A DNA stretch of 64,000 nt from Janibacter endophyticus (GTDB taxonomy: Bacteria; Actinomycetota; Actinomycetes; Actinomycetales; Dermatophilaceae), in NCBI RefSeq assembly GCF_016888335.1, contig NZ_JAFEJG010000004.1:2170001-2234000 (forward strand), in the 5' to 3' direction. The position numbers and the translations under genes are program-made. Shown here piece by piece: positions 37,430 through 48,418 of the stretch. The notes beneath the pieces are model-generated. The model searched no databases. It was not told where the DNA came from and worked only from the letters and a program-made list of their open reading frames with translations. The stretch's first letter is position 1, and each line of letters opens with the position of its first letter.

Positions 37430-38427
37430 GACGGGCTCCCCGCGACGAGCGCCTCGTCGGCCTCGGCCGCCGCCTCGGTGCCGTCCGGGACGAGCATCGT
37501 GCCGATGCCCTCCTTGGTGAAGATCTCGAGCAGCATCGAGTGCGGCTGCCGCCCGTCGACGACGTGGGCCTGCGGCACTCCCCCCTCGACGGCGCGGATG
37601 CACGCCTCGAGCTTGGGGATCATCCCGCTGTCGACCCGCTTCAGGAGCTGCGTGGCACCGGCGACGGAGAGCCGGCTGAGCAGGCTGGAGCGGTCGGGCC
37701 AGTCGGCGTAGATGCCCTCGACGTCGGTGAGCACGACGAGCTTGTGCGCCTTGAGGGCGACGGCGAGCGCCGCAGCGGCGGTGTCCGCGTTGACGTTGAG
37801 CACCTGACCGTCGGCGTCGAGGTCGGGGGCGATCGTCGAGACGACGGGGATGCGTCCTGCGTCGAGGATGTCCTGCACGGCAGAGGGGTCGACCCGCTCG
37901 ACGTCACCGACGAGCCCGATGTCGACGTGCTCCCCGTCGACCTCGACCCCGCGGCGGCGGGCGCCGAAGAGCCCGGCGTCCTCGCCGGAGAGGCCGACGG
38001 CGACGGGTCCGTGCTGGTTGAGCAGCCCGACGAGCTCGCGCCCGACCTGGCCCATGAGCACCATGCGCACGACGTCCATGACCTCCGGGGTCGTGACGCG
38101 CAGCCCGCCCTGGAACTCGCTCTCGAGACCGAGCCGGTCGAGCATCGCGGCGATCTGCGGGCCGCCGCCGTGGACGACGACGGGGCGAAGGCCGGCGTAG
38201 CGCAGGAAGACGACGTCCTCGGCGAAGGCCTTCTTCAGCGCGTCGTCGGTCATCGCGTTGCCGCCGTACTTGACGACGACGAGCGCACCGCGGAAGCGCT
38301 CGAGCCACGGCAGCGCCTCGACGAGGGTCTGGGCCTTGCCCCGGGCCACCCGCAGGGCGGCGGCGTCGATCGCGCCGCGCAGGGTCTGCGAGCTGTCGGG
38401 CGAAGGGGTGGCGGCTGGGGTCATCAT
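37426..38427 (-). CDS. argB: Acetylglutamate kinase
   Basis: Phosphorylates N-acetylglutamate, usually the arginine-inhibited step. 333 residues, about 30 longer than minimal homologues, with the N-terminal helix ([20 protein letters not shown]) associated with arginine-sensitive hexameric enzymes. Seen: [47 protein letters not shown] and [15 protein letters not shown] 38427 (ATGATG) follows argJ by 7 bases. Confidence 0.97.
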   Translation of the reverse strand: MMTPAATPSPDSSQTLRGAIDAAALRVARGKAQTLVEALPWLERFRGALVVVKYGGNAMTDDALKKAFAEDVVFLRYAGLRPVVVHGGGPQIAAMLDRLGLESEFQGGLRVTTPEVMDVVRMVLMGQVGRELVGLLNQHGPVAVGLSGEDAGLFGARRRGVEVDGEHVDIGLVGDVERVDPSAVQDILDAGRIPVVSTIAPDLDADGQVLNVNADTAAAALAVALKAHKLVVLTDVEGIYADWPDRSSLLSRLSVAGATQLLKRVDSGMIPKLEACIRAVEGGVPQAHVVDGRQPHSMLLEIFTKEGIGTMLVPDGTEAAAEADEALVAGSPS

Positions 38428-38434
38428 GTCTCGC

Positions 38435-39582
38435 TCAGGTGGAGTAGGCGGAGTTCTCGTGGACGTAGTCGTGGGTGAGGTCGTTGGTCCAGACCGTCAC
38501 CTCGCGCTCGCCGGCGTGGAGATCGACGACGACGCTCACCTCACGTCCGGCGAGGCTGACGAGCGAGCGGTCCTCGCCGACGCCACCGGCACGGCAGACC
38601 TGCACGCCGTTCATCGCCACGTCGAGCGCGTGCGGCTCGAAGGCTGCGCCCGTCGTCCCGACGGCCGCGAGCACGCGGCCCCAGTTCGGGTCCTCGCCGA
38701 AGACGGCGCACTTGAAGAGGTTGTTGCGCGCGATCGAGCGGGCGACCTCGAGGCCGTCGTCCTCGCTCGCGGCACCGACGACGGTGATGGCGATCTCGTG
38801 CTTCGCCCCCTCGGCGTCGGCGATGAGCGCGCGGGCCAGGTCGGCGCAGACCTCGCGGATCGCCTCGGTGAGATCGGCGCGGTCGACGGTGACGCCGCTC
38901 GCGCCGGAGGCCATGGCGAGGACGGTGTCGTTCGTCGACTGGCAGCCGTCGGAGTCGATCCGGTCGAAGGTCGTCCGCGTCGCCTCCCGGAGGGCCGCGT
39001 CGAGGTCGGCCGCGGAGGTCACCGCGTCCGTGGTGACGACCACGAGCATCGTCGCCAGCGCGGGGGCGAGCATGCCCGCGCCCTTGGCCATGCCGCCGAC
39101 GCTCCAGCCGTCGCGGTCGGCGACGGCGGTCTTGCTCACGGTGTCTGTCGTCATGATCGCCTCGGCCGCGGCGAGGCCACCGTCGCCGCTGAGGTCGGCG
39201 GTGGCGGCGTCGACCCCGGCAAGCAGGCGGTCCATCGGCAGCAGCTCGCCGATGAGCCCGGTTGAGCAGACGACGACGTCGCCCGCGGAGACGCCGAGGA
39301 CCTCGGCGGCGTGCTCGGCCGTGCGGTGCGTGTCGGCGAAGCCCTGGGGCCCGGTGCAGGCGTTGGCGCCGCCGGAGTTGAGGACGACGGCGTCGGCGCG
39401 CCCGTCGGTGACGACCTGCCGGGACCACGTCACGGGCGCGGCCTCGACCCGGTTGGAGGTGAAGACGGCCGCCGCGTGGTGGTCGGGGCCGTCGTTGACG
39501 ACGACCGCGACGTCCGGCCGACCGCTCGCCTTGAGACCGGCGGCGACGCCGGCGGCGCGGAACCCTGCGGGCGTGGTGGTGC

Positions 39583-39586
<4 letters not shown>
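38435..39586 (-). CDS. argJ: Bifunctional glutamate N-acetyltransferase / amino-acid N-acetyltransferase
   Basis: Recycles the acetyl group from acetylornithine to glutamate. 383 residues. Seen: [26 protein letters not shown], the self-cleavage site in [10 protein letters not shown] (cut before the Thr of ATML), [13 protein letters not shown], and [18 protein letters not shown] 39586 overlaps the stop of the ACT gene (ATGA). Whether it can also use acetyl-CoA cannot be told from the sequence. Confidence 0.97.
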
Positions 39587-41093
<1,507 letters not shown>

Positions 41094-43625
41094 TCAGCGC
41101 TGGATCGCGCCGACCTCGCGCTCGGCCGCGGCGACGGCCTCGTCACGCAACCCGCTGACCTCCTCGGTCTTGAGGGTGCGGTCCTCGGCCCGGAAGGTCA
41201 GCCGGTAGGCCAGCGAGACCTTGCCCTCACCGATCTGGTCCCCGTCGTAGACGTCGAAGAGCGAGACCGATTCGAGGCTCTCGCCGGCCCCGGCGCGCAG
41301 GGCGGACTCGACCCGTGTCGCCGGGACGTCGGCGTCGACGACGAGGGCGACGTCGGTGCGGGCCACCGGATAGCTCGAGAGGCCCCGCGCCTGGACCGGT
41401 GCGCCGCTCGCCGCGACGAGCACGTCGAGGTCGAGCTCGCCGGCCACCGCGCGCTCGGGCAGGCCGAGCGCGGCGACGACCTTGGGGTGCAGCTCGCCGA
41501 CGTGGCCGACGAGGGTGCCGTCCGCGAGCGAGAGCGCGGCGCAGCGGCCAGGGTGGTACGGCATGACGTCGTCCCGGGCCGGGACGAGGGTCAGGGCGAG
41601 CGCCTCGCCGAGCCCGAGCGCGAGCTCGAGCGCGTCACCGAGGTCGGCGCGCCGGCCGCTCCCCCACCACCCGCCGCGGTCGCGGTCTCCGGCGAGGACG
41701 AAGGCGATGTGGCGCGGCTGCGCGGGGACGGCGGCGTGGATCGCCGCGAGCACGTCCTGGCCCGGGTGCACGCCGACGTCGACCGTCGGCGCGGGGCGCT
41801 GCTCGCCCTCGAGCTGGACGACGAGCCCGGTCTCGAAGAGCGCCACGTCGCCGGCGCCGCGCGCGACGTTGCGGCGCACGTCGTCGACGAGCGTCGTGAG
41901 GAGCCGGGTGCGCAGCAGCGGCTGCTCGTCGGAGAGCGGGTTGGCGATCCGCACGGTGCGTGCGGCCTCGGCTGCCGGGTCGAGACCGAGTGCGGCGTGC
42001 TGGGCGTCGCCGACGAAGGGAGGGGACCACACCTCGCTCAGCCCACGGGCAGCGAGGACATCGGCGAGGAGGCGGCGGACCCGCTGGGCGTGGGTCAGCC
42101 CAGAGCCGCCGGGTGGCGTCGGGAGGACCGAGGGGATCTCGTCGTAGCCGACGATGCGGGCGACCTCCTCGGTGAGGTCCTCGCCGGTGCGCAGGTCGGG
42201 CCGCCAGCTCGGCGGCCGGACGAGGAGCACGTCCTGGTCCTCGCTCGAGCGCTCGACGGCGCAGCCGATCTCGGTGAGGACGCGTTCGACGGTCTCGGCC
42301 GGGTAGTCGACACCGACGATGCGCGAGGGCATGCCGACCGGCATGGCGATCGGCTCGGGGGGCACCCAGGTGCCGACGTCGGTCACGCCGTCATCGACCG
42401 TGCCTCCGCCGTGCTCGACGAGGAGCTCGACGGCGAGCTGCGCCGCGGCCGGCGCGAGCAGCGGGTCGACCCCGCGCTCGAAGCGCTTGGACGCCTCGGA
42501 GGGCAGCTTGTGACGACGGGCCGAGCGGGCGATCGACACGGCGTCGAAGTGCGCCGCCTCGATGAGCACGTCGGTCGTCGCGTCCGTGACCTCGGAGTCC
42601 TCGCCACCCATGACGCCCGCGATGGCGAGCACGCGCTCGCCGCCCTCGGTGATGAGCAGGTCATCCTCGGCCAGGGTGCGCCTCGCGCCGTCGAGGGTGG
42701 TCGTCGTCTCGCCCGCGCGGGCCCGGCGCACGACGATCGGTCCCTGGAGGGTCGCGGCGTCGAAGGCGTGCAGCGGCTGGCCGAGCCCGAGCATGACGTA
42801 GTTCGTCACGTCGACCGGCAGCGAGATCGGGCGCATGCCCGCCTCGGCCAGACGGGTCGCCATCCACGACGGGGTCGGCGCCGTGACGTCGATGCCGCGG
42901 ACGACCCGGGCGACGTAACGCGTGCAGCCCTGACGACCCCGGATGGGAGCGTCGTCGGCGAGGACGACCTCGTGACCGGAGTCGTTGGGGGCCGGGGCGC
43001 GCTCGGTGAGGGCGAGCACCGGGTCCGTGAGGGTGGCCCCGGTCGCGTGCGAGTACTCGCGGGCGACGCCACGCACGCTGAAGCAGTAGCCGCGGTCGGG
43101 AGTCACGTTGACCTCGACGGTCTCGCGGTCCAGGCCGAGGAGCGGGATCGCGTCCTGGCCGGGGGTGAGCGAGTGCGCGTCCGGGCGGTCGCTGAGCACG
43201 AGGATGCCGTCGTGGTCGTCACCGATGCCGAGCTCGAGGACCGAGCAGATCATCCCCGCGGACACGTGCCCGTAGGTCTTGCGCGCGGAGATCTCGAAGC
43301 CTCCGGGCAGGACACCGCCGGGGAGGATGACGACGACGAGGTCGCCGGCGTCGAAGTTGTGCGCGCCGCAGACGATCCCCTGGGGCTCACCGGTGCCGTT
43401 GGAGTCGCCGACGTCGACCCGGCACCAGTTGATGACCTTGCCGTTCTTCTGCTCCTCGGGCGTCTTCTCGAGGACACGGCCGACGACGAGGGGGCCGGTG
43501 ATGTCGCCGGTGTAGAGCCCCTCCTCCTCGAGGCCGACACGCACGAGGTCGGCGGCGATCTGGGCGCCGTCGGCCTCGGCGGGGACCGCGACGTACTCGC
43601 GCAGCCAGTCGACAGGTACCCGCAT
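41094..43625 (-). CDS. pheT: Phenylalanyl-tRNA synthetase beta subunit
   Basis: Large subunit of the (alpha-beta)2 enzyme. 843 residues. Domains in order: tRNA-binding OB fold (about 40-150; DLVVVILPGGVLPGGFEI, SAGMICSVLELGIGDDHDG), B3/B4 editing domain (about 215-390), B5 domain, catalytic-like domain (LRTRLLTTLVDDVRRN), and C-terminal ferredoxin-like anticodon-binding domain (LSSYPVARTDVALVVD). ATG 43625 shares one base with the pheS stop (TGATG), so the subunits are coupled. Confidence 0.97.
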   Translation of the reverse strand: MRVPVDWLREYVAVPAEADGAQIAADLVRVGLEEEGLYTGDITGPLVVGRVLEKTPEEQKNGKVINWCRVDVGDSNGTGEPQGIVCGAHNFDAGDLVVVILPGGVLPGGFEISARKTYGHVSAGMICSVLELGIGDDHDGILVLSDRPDAHSLTPGQDAIPLLGLDRETVEVNVTPDRGYCFSVRGVAREYSHATGATLTDPVLALTERAPAPNDSGHEVVLADDAPIRGRQGCTRYVARVVRGIDVTAPTPSWMATRLAEAGMRPISLPVDVTNYVMLGLGQPLHAFDAATLQGPIVVRRARAGETTTTLDGARRTLAEDDLLITEGGERVLAIAGVMGGEDSEVTDATTDVLIEAAHFDAVSIARSARRHKLPSEASKRFERGVDPLLAPAAAQLAVELLVEHGGGTVDDGVTDVGTWVPPEPIAMPVGMPSRIVGVDYPAETVERVLTEIGCAVERSSEDQDVLLVRPPSWRPDLRTGEDLTEEVARIVGYDEIPSVLPTPPGGSGLTHAQRVRRLLADVLAARGLSEVWSPPFVGDAQHAALGLDPAAEAARTVRIANPLSDEQPLLRTRLLTTLVDDVRRNVARGAGDVALFETGLVVQLEGEQRPAPTVDVGVHPGQDVLAAIHAAVPAQPRHIAFVLAGDRDRGGWWGSGRRADLGDALELALGLGEALALTLVPARDDVMPYHPGRCAALSLADGTLVGHVGELHPKVVAALGLPERAVAGELDLDVLVAASGAPVQARGLSSYPVARTDVALVVDADVPATRVESALRAGAGESLESVSLFDVYDGDQIGEGKVSLAYRLTFRAEDRTLKTEEVSGLRDEAVAAAEREVGAIQR

Positions 43626-44719
43626 CAGATCTCCATCCCGAACTGCGCGTCGAAGCGCACGTCTCCCTCGATCATGTCGCGCATGTCCGACACCCCGGTG
43701 CGGAACATCAGCGCCCGGTCGATGCCCATGCCGAAGGCGAAGCCGGTGTAGCGGTCGGGGTCAACCCCGACGGCGCTCAGGACGTTGCGGTTCACCATGC
43801 CGCAGCCGCCCCACTCGATCCATCCGGTGCCCTTGCAGGTCCGGCACGAGGCGTCCTCGCCGCGACAGACGAAGCAGCGCAGGTCCATCTCGGCGCTCGG
43901 CTCGGTGAAGGGGAAGAACGACGGGCGAAGGCGCGTGGTGATCCCTTCGCCGAAGAGCTCGGTGGCGAGCCGGTCGAGGGTGCCCTTGAGGTGCGCCATC
44001 GTGATGCCCTCGTCGACGGCGAGGCCCTCGACCTGGTGGAACGCCGGCATGTGCGTCGCGTCGAGCTCGTCGGTGCGGAAGACCCGGCCGATCGCGGCGA
44101 CGTAGATCGGCACGCCGCGCTCGAGCATCGAGCGCGCCTGGACCGGCGAGGTATGCGTGCGCATGACGAGCCCGCCGTCGGCCGGCTCGACGTAGAAGGT
44201 GTCCTGCATCTGGCGGGCCGGGTGGTCGCCGTCGAAGTTCAGCGCGTCGAAGTTGAACCACTCCGCCTCGAGCTCGGGCCCCTCCGCGATCTCCCAGCCC
44301 ATCCCGACGAAGAGGTCGGCGATCCGCTCCGACATCAGCTCGATGGGGTGACGGCGACCGAGCGGACGCCGACCCACGGGACGGGTGACGTCGACCGCCT
44401 CCTCGACGAGGATCCGCTCGTCGCGCTCGGCCTCGAGCTCGGCCTGCCGCGCGGCGAAGGCCTGGCTGACCCGGCCGCGCGCCTGGCCGACGCGCTTGCC
44501 GGCCTCGGCCTTCGCGCTCGGGGGCAGCGCGCCGATCTCGCGGTTGGCGAGGGCGAGCGGGCTCTTGTCCCCCTGGTGCTGGGGGCGGAGCGCCTTGAGG
44601 TCCTCGAGGGTTGTCGCCGAGGCGAGCGCCGTCAGAGCGGCCTCGACGGCCTCCTCGACGGCGGCCGGGTCGAGCGCGGCGACCTCGACAGGGTCGTAGC
44701 TGGTGTTGGGTCCGGACAC
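43625..44719 (-). CDS. pheS: Phenylalanyl-tRNA synthetase alpha subunit
   Basis: Catalytic subunit. 364 residues. Seen: N-terminal coiled coil (about 60-115), HPIELMSERIADLFVGMGW, motif 2 GRVFRTDELDATHMPAFHQ, PSFFPFTEPSAEMD, a four-Cys segment (CFVCRGEDASCRTCKG) common in this subunit, and motif 3 GFAFGMGIDRALMF. Start GTG 44719 lies 7 bases after TAGACT (44727-44732), so it is probably leaderless. It is divergent from the Fur gene, with 104 bases between starts. No T-box was seen. Confidence 0.97.
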   Translation of the reverse strand: MSGPNTSYDPVEVAALDPAAVEEAVEAALTALASATTLEDLKALRPQHQGDKSPLALANREIGALPPSAKAEAGKRVGQARGRVSQAFAARQAELEAERDERILVEEAVDVTRPVGRRPLGRRHPIELMSERIADLFVGMGWEIAEGPELEAEWFNFDALNFDGDHPARQMQDTFYVEPADGGLVMRTHTSPVQARSMLERGVPIYVAAIGRVFRTDELDATHMPAFHQVEGLAVDEGITMAHLKGTLDRLATELFGEGITTRLRPSFFPFTEPSAEMDLRCFVCRGEDASCRTCKGTGWIEWGGCGMVNRNVLSAVGVDPDRYTGFAFGMGIDRALMFRTGVSDMRDMIEGDVRFDAQFGMEI

Positions 44720-44788
44720 ACCGGTCAGTCTAGGTACTCCCCGGGCCGCGCCTCACGCCGGTTTCGCCCGGGCCCCGCGCGCGTTGTC

Positions 44789-44817
44789 TTGATCGATTCC
44801 AGAAAGCGTGGGATTCT
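44789..44817 (+). promoter_or_regulatory. Promoter of the Fur-family gene with repeat operator
   Basis: -35 TTGATC (44789-44794), 17-base spacer, -10 GATTCT (44812-44817), then 6 bases to the GTG start. The direct repeat GATTCCAG/GATTCTG (44795-44802 and 44812-44818) and the inverted pair CCAGAA (44799-44804) / TTCTGG (44819-44824) overlap the promoter. They would suit autoregulation by the encoded repressor. Confidence 0.6.
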
Positions 44818-44823
44818 GTTCTG

Positions 44824-45273
44824 GTGCCGACGATCCTCGACCCCGATGCTGCCGCAGCCGTGCTGCGGGAGCGCGCGTTGCGCGTCACCGCGCCGCGCAT
44901 CGCGGTGCTCGGTGAGCTCTCGGCCAACCCGCACGCCGACGTCGACAGCATCACCCGTGGTGCCCGCGGACGCCTCGGCTCGGTGAGTACGCAGACCGTC
45001 TACGACGTCCTCGCCGCGCTCGGCCAGGCCGGGCTGGTGCGACGTTTCGAGCCGGCGGGCCACCCGGCCCGCTACGAGCTCGAGCTCGGCGACAACCACC
45101 ATCACCTCGTGTGCCGTACCTGCGGCGAGATGCTCGACGTGGAGTGCGCACCCGGCGCCGCCCCCTGCCTCGAGGCCGCCGACGACCACGGATTCGCCAT
45201 CGACGAGGCCGAGGTCATCTACTGGGGCACGTGCCCCGCCTGCGCGAGCGCTCAGGCCCGCGTCGACGCGTAG
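44824..45273 (+). CDS. Fur-family metal-dependent transcriptional regulator
   Basis: 149 residues. Seen: winged-helix DNA-binding half (ERALRVTAPRIAVLGELS, VSTQTVYDVLAALGQAGLVRR), then the metal-sensing half with ARYELELGDNHHHLVCRTCG and a second CPACA near the end (CxxC plus CxxC structural zinc site, HHH regulatory site). It resembles the FurA/CatR branch that controls catalase or iron genes, but no catalase gene is near. Start GTG 44824 is probably leaderless. Its last 22 bases overlap the convergent rRNA methyltransferase gene. Confidence 0.93.
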   Translation: MPTILDPDAAAAVLRERALRVTAPRIAVLGELSANPHADVDSITRGARGRLGSVSTQTVYDVLAALGQAGLVRRFEPAGHPARYELELGDNHHHLVCRTCGEMLDVECAPGAAPCLEAADDHGFAIDEAEVIYWGTCPACASAQARVDA

Positions 45274-46034
45274 AGGCAGAGTGTCGCGGCCATCGCGAGG
45301 TTGAGCGACTCCGCGTGACCGAAGATCGGCACCCGCACCGCCTCGTCGCAGGCCCCGAGCAGATCCTCTGGCAGCCCCCAGGCCTCGTTGCCCATGACCC
45401 AGGCGTGCGACCCGGACCGGTCGACCTCGTCGACGGTGCGCTCCCCCGATCCGTCGGCCGCGTAGGTCGTCACGCCGGCTGCCGCCAGGCGCGCGAGGGT
45501 GGACGGGACGTCCAGCCCCGTGACGACCGGGACGTGCCACAGCGAGCCGACCGTCGAGCGGATCACCTTCGGCGACGTGACGTCCACCGACTCCGCCGAC
45601 ACGAGGACCGCGTCGGCGCCCGCGGCGTCCGCGCCGCGGATCACCGTGCCGAGGTTGCCCGGGTCGCGGACGTTGGTGAGGAAGACGAGGGTCCGCGGAC
45701 CGACGGCCAGAACCCCTTCGAGATCGGCCGGCGACCACTCGACGACCGCCGCCATCCCCTGCGGGTGCTCCGCGTCGCACATCGCGTCGAGCACCTCGGG
45801 CGAGGTGAGGTGCACGAAGCGCCCCGCGTCGCGGGTCTGCTCGACGACGTCGGCGTACCGCTGCGCCGCCTCGGGCGTCACGTAGAGATCGATGACCGAG
45901 CGGGGTGCGAAGGCCACCGCCTCACGCACGCCCTGCGGTCCCTCGACGAGGAGCCGACCGGTGCGCCGGCGCGCAGAACGACGGGAGAGCCCGCGTACCG
46001 CCTTGACCCGATCAGAGCTCGGGTTGGTCAGCAC
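45252..46034 (-). CDS. TrmH/SpoU-family rRNA 2'-O-methyltransferase
   Basis: Predicted SAM-dependent 2'-O-ribose methyltransferase of rRNA (tsnR/RlmB-like). 260 residues. Seen: N-terminal L30e-like substrate domain (RRSARRRTGRLLVEGPQGVREA), then the SPOUT knot: FLTNVRDPGNLGTVIRGADAAG (motif 1), HAWVMGNEAWGLPED (motif 2), VRVPIFGHAESLNLAMAATL (motif 3). Start GTG 46034 with a GGGAGAG site. Exact target base unknown. It lies directly downstream of rplT and may be read from the infC operon. Confidence 0.93.
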   Translation of the reverse strand: MLTNPSSDRVKAVRGLSRRSARRRTGRLLVEGPQGVREAVAFAPRSVIDLYVTPEAAQRYADVVEQTRDAGRFVHLTSPEVLDAMCDAEHPQGMAAVVEWSPADLEGVLAVGPRTLVFLTNVRDPGNLGTVIRGADAAGADAVLVSAESVDVTSPKVIRSTVGSLWHVPVVTGLDVPSTLARLAAAGVTTYAADGSGERTVDEVDRSGSHAWVMGNEAWGLPEDLLGACDEAVRVPIFGHAESLNLAMAATLCLYASTRA

Positions 46035-46063
46035 GGGGCTCTCCCGTCGGTGCTGGGGTGCGA

Positions 46064-46444
46064 TCAGGCGTCGGCCTTCTCGGACTGCGCCGGGACGTTC
46101 GCCTTGGCGATCTCGACGAGCGCCGCGAAGGCCGCCTCGTCGTTGACCGCGAGCTCGGCGAGCATCCGGCGGTCCACCTCGATCTCAGCGGCGCGCAGCC
46201 CCTGGATGAAGCGGTTGTAGGTCATGCCGTTGGCGCGGGCGCCGGCGTTGATCCGCTGGATCCACAGGCGGCGGAAGTCGCCCTTCTTCTGCCGGCGGTC
46301 CCGGTAGCTGTAGCCGAGCGAGTGGGTGACCTGCTCCTTGGCCTTCCGGTACAGCCGCGAGCGCTGGCCGCGGTAACCGCTGGCGCGCTCGAGGACGACC
46401 CGACGCTTCTTGTGGGCGTTGACTGCCCGCTTCACGCGTGCCAC
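46064..46444 (-). CDS. rplT: Ribosomal protein bL20
   Basis: Early-assembly large-subunit protein binding 23S rRNA. 126 residues: [58 protein letters not shown]. Last gene of infC-rpmI-rplT. The acidic tail (PAQSEKADA) is a short extension over the usual 117 residues. Confidence 0.98.
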   Translation of the reverse strand: MARVKRAVNAHKKRRVVLERASGYRGQRSRLYRKAKEQVTHSLGYSYRDRRQKKGDFRRLWIQRINAGARANGMTYNRFIQGLRAAEIEVDRRMLAELAVNDEAAFAALVEIAKANVPAQSEKADA

Positions 46445-46483
46445 GTGAGTACTCCTTCGTTCGTGTTTCTACGTATCAGCGGG

Positions 46484-46678
46484 TCAGCGGCCGAGGAGGC
46501 GCTTGACCTTCTTGGTGTCTGCGGGGTTGAGCTCGACGTCGTTCGCGAGACGGCGGGCGTGCTGCGGGGTCTTCTCGTGGAACTTGTGCACGTGGTTGGC
46601 CCGCTGGCGCATGATCTTGCCCGAGCCGGTGACCCGGAAGCGCTTCTTGGCACCGCTGTGCGTCTTGTTCTTCGGCAT
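46484..46678 (-). CDS. rpmI: Ribosomal protein bL35
   Basis: 64 residues: MPKNKTHSGAKKRFRVTGSG, then KIMRQRANHVH and the conserved LLGR end. Usual position between infC and rplT, with 39 bases to rplT. A good AAGGAGACGGCG ribosome site precedes it. Confidence 0.98.
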   Translation of the reverse strand: MPKNKTHSGAKKRFRVTGSGKIMRQRANHVHKFHEKTPQHARRLANDVELNPADTKKVKRLLGR

Positions 46679-46737
46679 GTCGCCGTCTCCTTGCTGCTCT
46701 GCTCTGCTGGTTCGTGGTCGACCCGGGTGGGTCGAGG

Positions 46738-47400
46738 TCAGGCCTGGGTCTCGACGGCCTGCTCGGCCGGCTGCTCCGTGGTCTCGGCAGCGGGGGCCTC
46801 GGCGGCGGGGGCCTCGGCCTCCTGCTGCGCCTCGGCCTTGACCTGTGCGTCCTGGTCCTTGCGACGACGCTCCGCGGCCTTGGCCTCGGACTTCTTCTTC
46901 GTCGGGCCGAGGACCATGATCATGTTGCGGCCGTCCTGCTTCGGCGCCGACTCGACGAAGCCGAGCTCGGCGACGTCCTCGGCGAGGCGCTGCAGGAGCC
47001 GGAAGCCGAGCTCCGGGCGCGACTGCTCGCGGCCGCGGAACATGATCGTCACCTTGACCTTGTCGCCGGCCGAGAGGAAGCGCTCGACGTGGCCCTTCTT
47101 GGTGCCGTAGTCGTGCGCGTCGATCTTCGGTCGGAGCTTGATCTCCTTGATGATCGTGTTGACCTGGTTCTTGCGCGCTTCGCGCGCCTTCATGGCCGCT
47201 TCGTACTTGTACTTGCCGAAGTCCATGAGCTTGGCCACGGGGGGCTTGGCCATCGGGGCCACCTCGACGAGGTCGAGGTCGGCCTCGGCTGCCAGCCGGA
47301 GCGCGTCCTCGACGCGGACGATCCCGACCTGCTCCCCGTTGGGGCCGACAAGCCGCACCTCGGGGACTCGGATGCGGTCGTTGATGCGAGGCTCGCTGAT
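46738..47400 (-). CDS. infC: Translation initiation factor IF-3, apparently starting at AUC
   Basis: 220 residues from the proposed start. Seen: N-domain [19 protein letters not shown], linker [18 protein letters not shown]-domain [17 protein letters not shown] and [18 protein letters not shown], then an Ala/Glu/Gln-rich tail of about 45 residues. Family members begin at this point. No ATG, GTG or TTG is there, but AAGGAG lies exactly 6 bases before ATC at 47400. The only standard in-frame start nearby is ATG 47457, which adds 19 unrelated residues and lacks a ribosome site. Rare AUU/AUC starts in infC are known to give IF3 autoregulation. Confidence 0.93.
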   Translation of the reverse strand: MSEPRINDRIRVPEVRLVGPNGEQVGIVRVEDALRLAAEADLDLVEVAPMAKPPVAKLMDFGKYKYEAAMKAREARKNQVNTIIKEIKLRPKIDAHDYGTKKGHVERFLSAGDKVKVTIMFRGREQSRPELGFRLLQRLAEDVAELGFVESAPKQDGRNMIMVLGPTKKKSEAKAAERRRKDQDAQVKAEAQQEAEAPAAEAPAAETTEQPAEQAVETQA

Positions 47401-47634
47401 GTGAAGCTCCTTCGGTCGTTCATTCTCGGGCCGACATGGCGAAGGGCCCCTCGCCATGCGAAGAGCCCACCGGAGAACGCGAACGCCAGAGCACGTCGCC
47501 CACGAGGGACGAGGTGACCAGGACGGTCACGACCTGAGAACCCGGACGGTCGGTACTGCATCGCCGACACGGGTGGAAGCGGTGAGGCTCCTCTTGCGCT
47601 GCGCTCGGGACGCAGCCGGTCGGCAGCAACAGTA
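47401..47634 (-). promoter_or_regulatory. infC leader with palindromic hairpin
   Basis: About 230 bases between SseB and infC on the minus strand. A near-perfect 22-base palindrome ATGGCGAGGGGCCCTTCGCC (47457-47436, with final AT) lies 35 bases before the AUC start. A -10 candidate TACTGT is at 47629-47634 with a weak TTGGTG -35 at 47654-47659 (19-base spacing). Leaders of infC-rpmI-rplT operons are often regulated by L20 or IF3. No recognisable L20 mimic was identified here. Confidence 0.45.
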
Positions 47635-47689
47635 GCAGCGGCGTGCCCGCCGCCACCAATCGAGGTCGGTGCAGCCGCCGTCGCACCCG

Positions 47690-48418
47690 TCAGCGCACGC
47701 GGAAGGTCAGTGCGTCGATCCGCGCCCGCAGCTCCCCGTCGCCGGCCAGCCGCTCGCCCACCCGTTGCACGACCGACTGGAGCTGCTCCTGGCCCAGGCC
47801 GGGCACGATCTCGAGCTCGACGACGAGCTCGCCGGCCTCGGTGCCCGCCGCCACCCCGTGGCCGGTGACCTCGTCGATGCCGGCGACGGCACCGTCGAGC
47901 GCCTGGGCGACGAAGGGGTCCTCGTGCGGGGGCAGCCACGGCTGACGCTGGACGAGCGCCCAGAGCATGCTGGGCCGGACCTCGACGGCGTGCTCGCTCG
48001 CGCAGTCGAGGACGATGAGGTGCGCCTGCTCGCTGATGGCCGCCTCGGCGGCCCGCTCTGCCGTCACCGGGACCGGCCGCAGCGAGGCGTCGAAGGCCGC
48101 GAGGTCCTCCATCGAGGAGAAGGCCGGCAGCGCCGTCCGCCCGTCGGGGTTGTCGAGCAGGACGACCGCCATGTCGGTCTCCTTCTCGGCGGTCAGCCCG
48201 GCCACCCCTTCGCCGGTCTCGGCCGCGACCGCGGCCACCGGGACGAGCAGCCGGGTGCCCCGCAGGGCCTCGACGAGCTCGCGGTCGCCGCCGTCGGCCA
48301 GGGCCCGGGTCAGGGCCTGGGGCCGGCTGCCGTCATCACCCTCGAAGCCGCCGTGCGGCAGGGTGCGCCCTCCCCACGGGACGCCCGCGGAGTCGGTCGG
48401 GCCGCCGGGGGCGGTCAC
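47690..48418 (-). CDS. SseB-family protein
   Basis: 242 residues. Residues about 55-180 match the SseB N-terminal domain layout: [40 protein letters not shown], and a hydrophobic [17 protein letters not shown] segment. The C-terminal part ([20 protein letters not shown]) is a small extra domain. Role unknown in actinobacteria. GTG 48418 overlaps the priA stop (GTGA), so it is translated with the histidine genes. Confidence 0.85.
   Translation of the reverse strand: MTAPGGPTDSAGVPWGGRTLPHGGFEGDDGSRPQALTRALADGGDRELVEALRGTRLLVPVAAVAAETGEGVAGLTAEKETDMAVVLLDNPDGRTALPAFSSMEDLAAFDASLRPVPVTAERAAEAAISEQAHLIVLDCASEHAVEVRPSMLWALVQRQPWLPPHEDPFVAQALDGAVAGIDEVTGHGVAAGTEAGELVVELEIVPGLGQEQLQSVVQRVGERLAGDGELRARIDALTFRVR

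Noticed and set aside
47420-47686. Minus-strand frame with Leu-rich start and PTGC, like a lipoprotein signal, in the infC leader
   Set aside because: The Leu run comes from a CTG/CAG repeat, the lipobox has Pro at a position not allowed, and nothing downstream resembles a protein domain.
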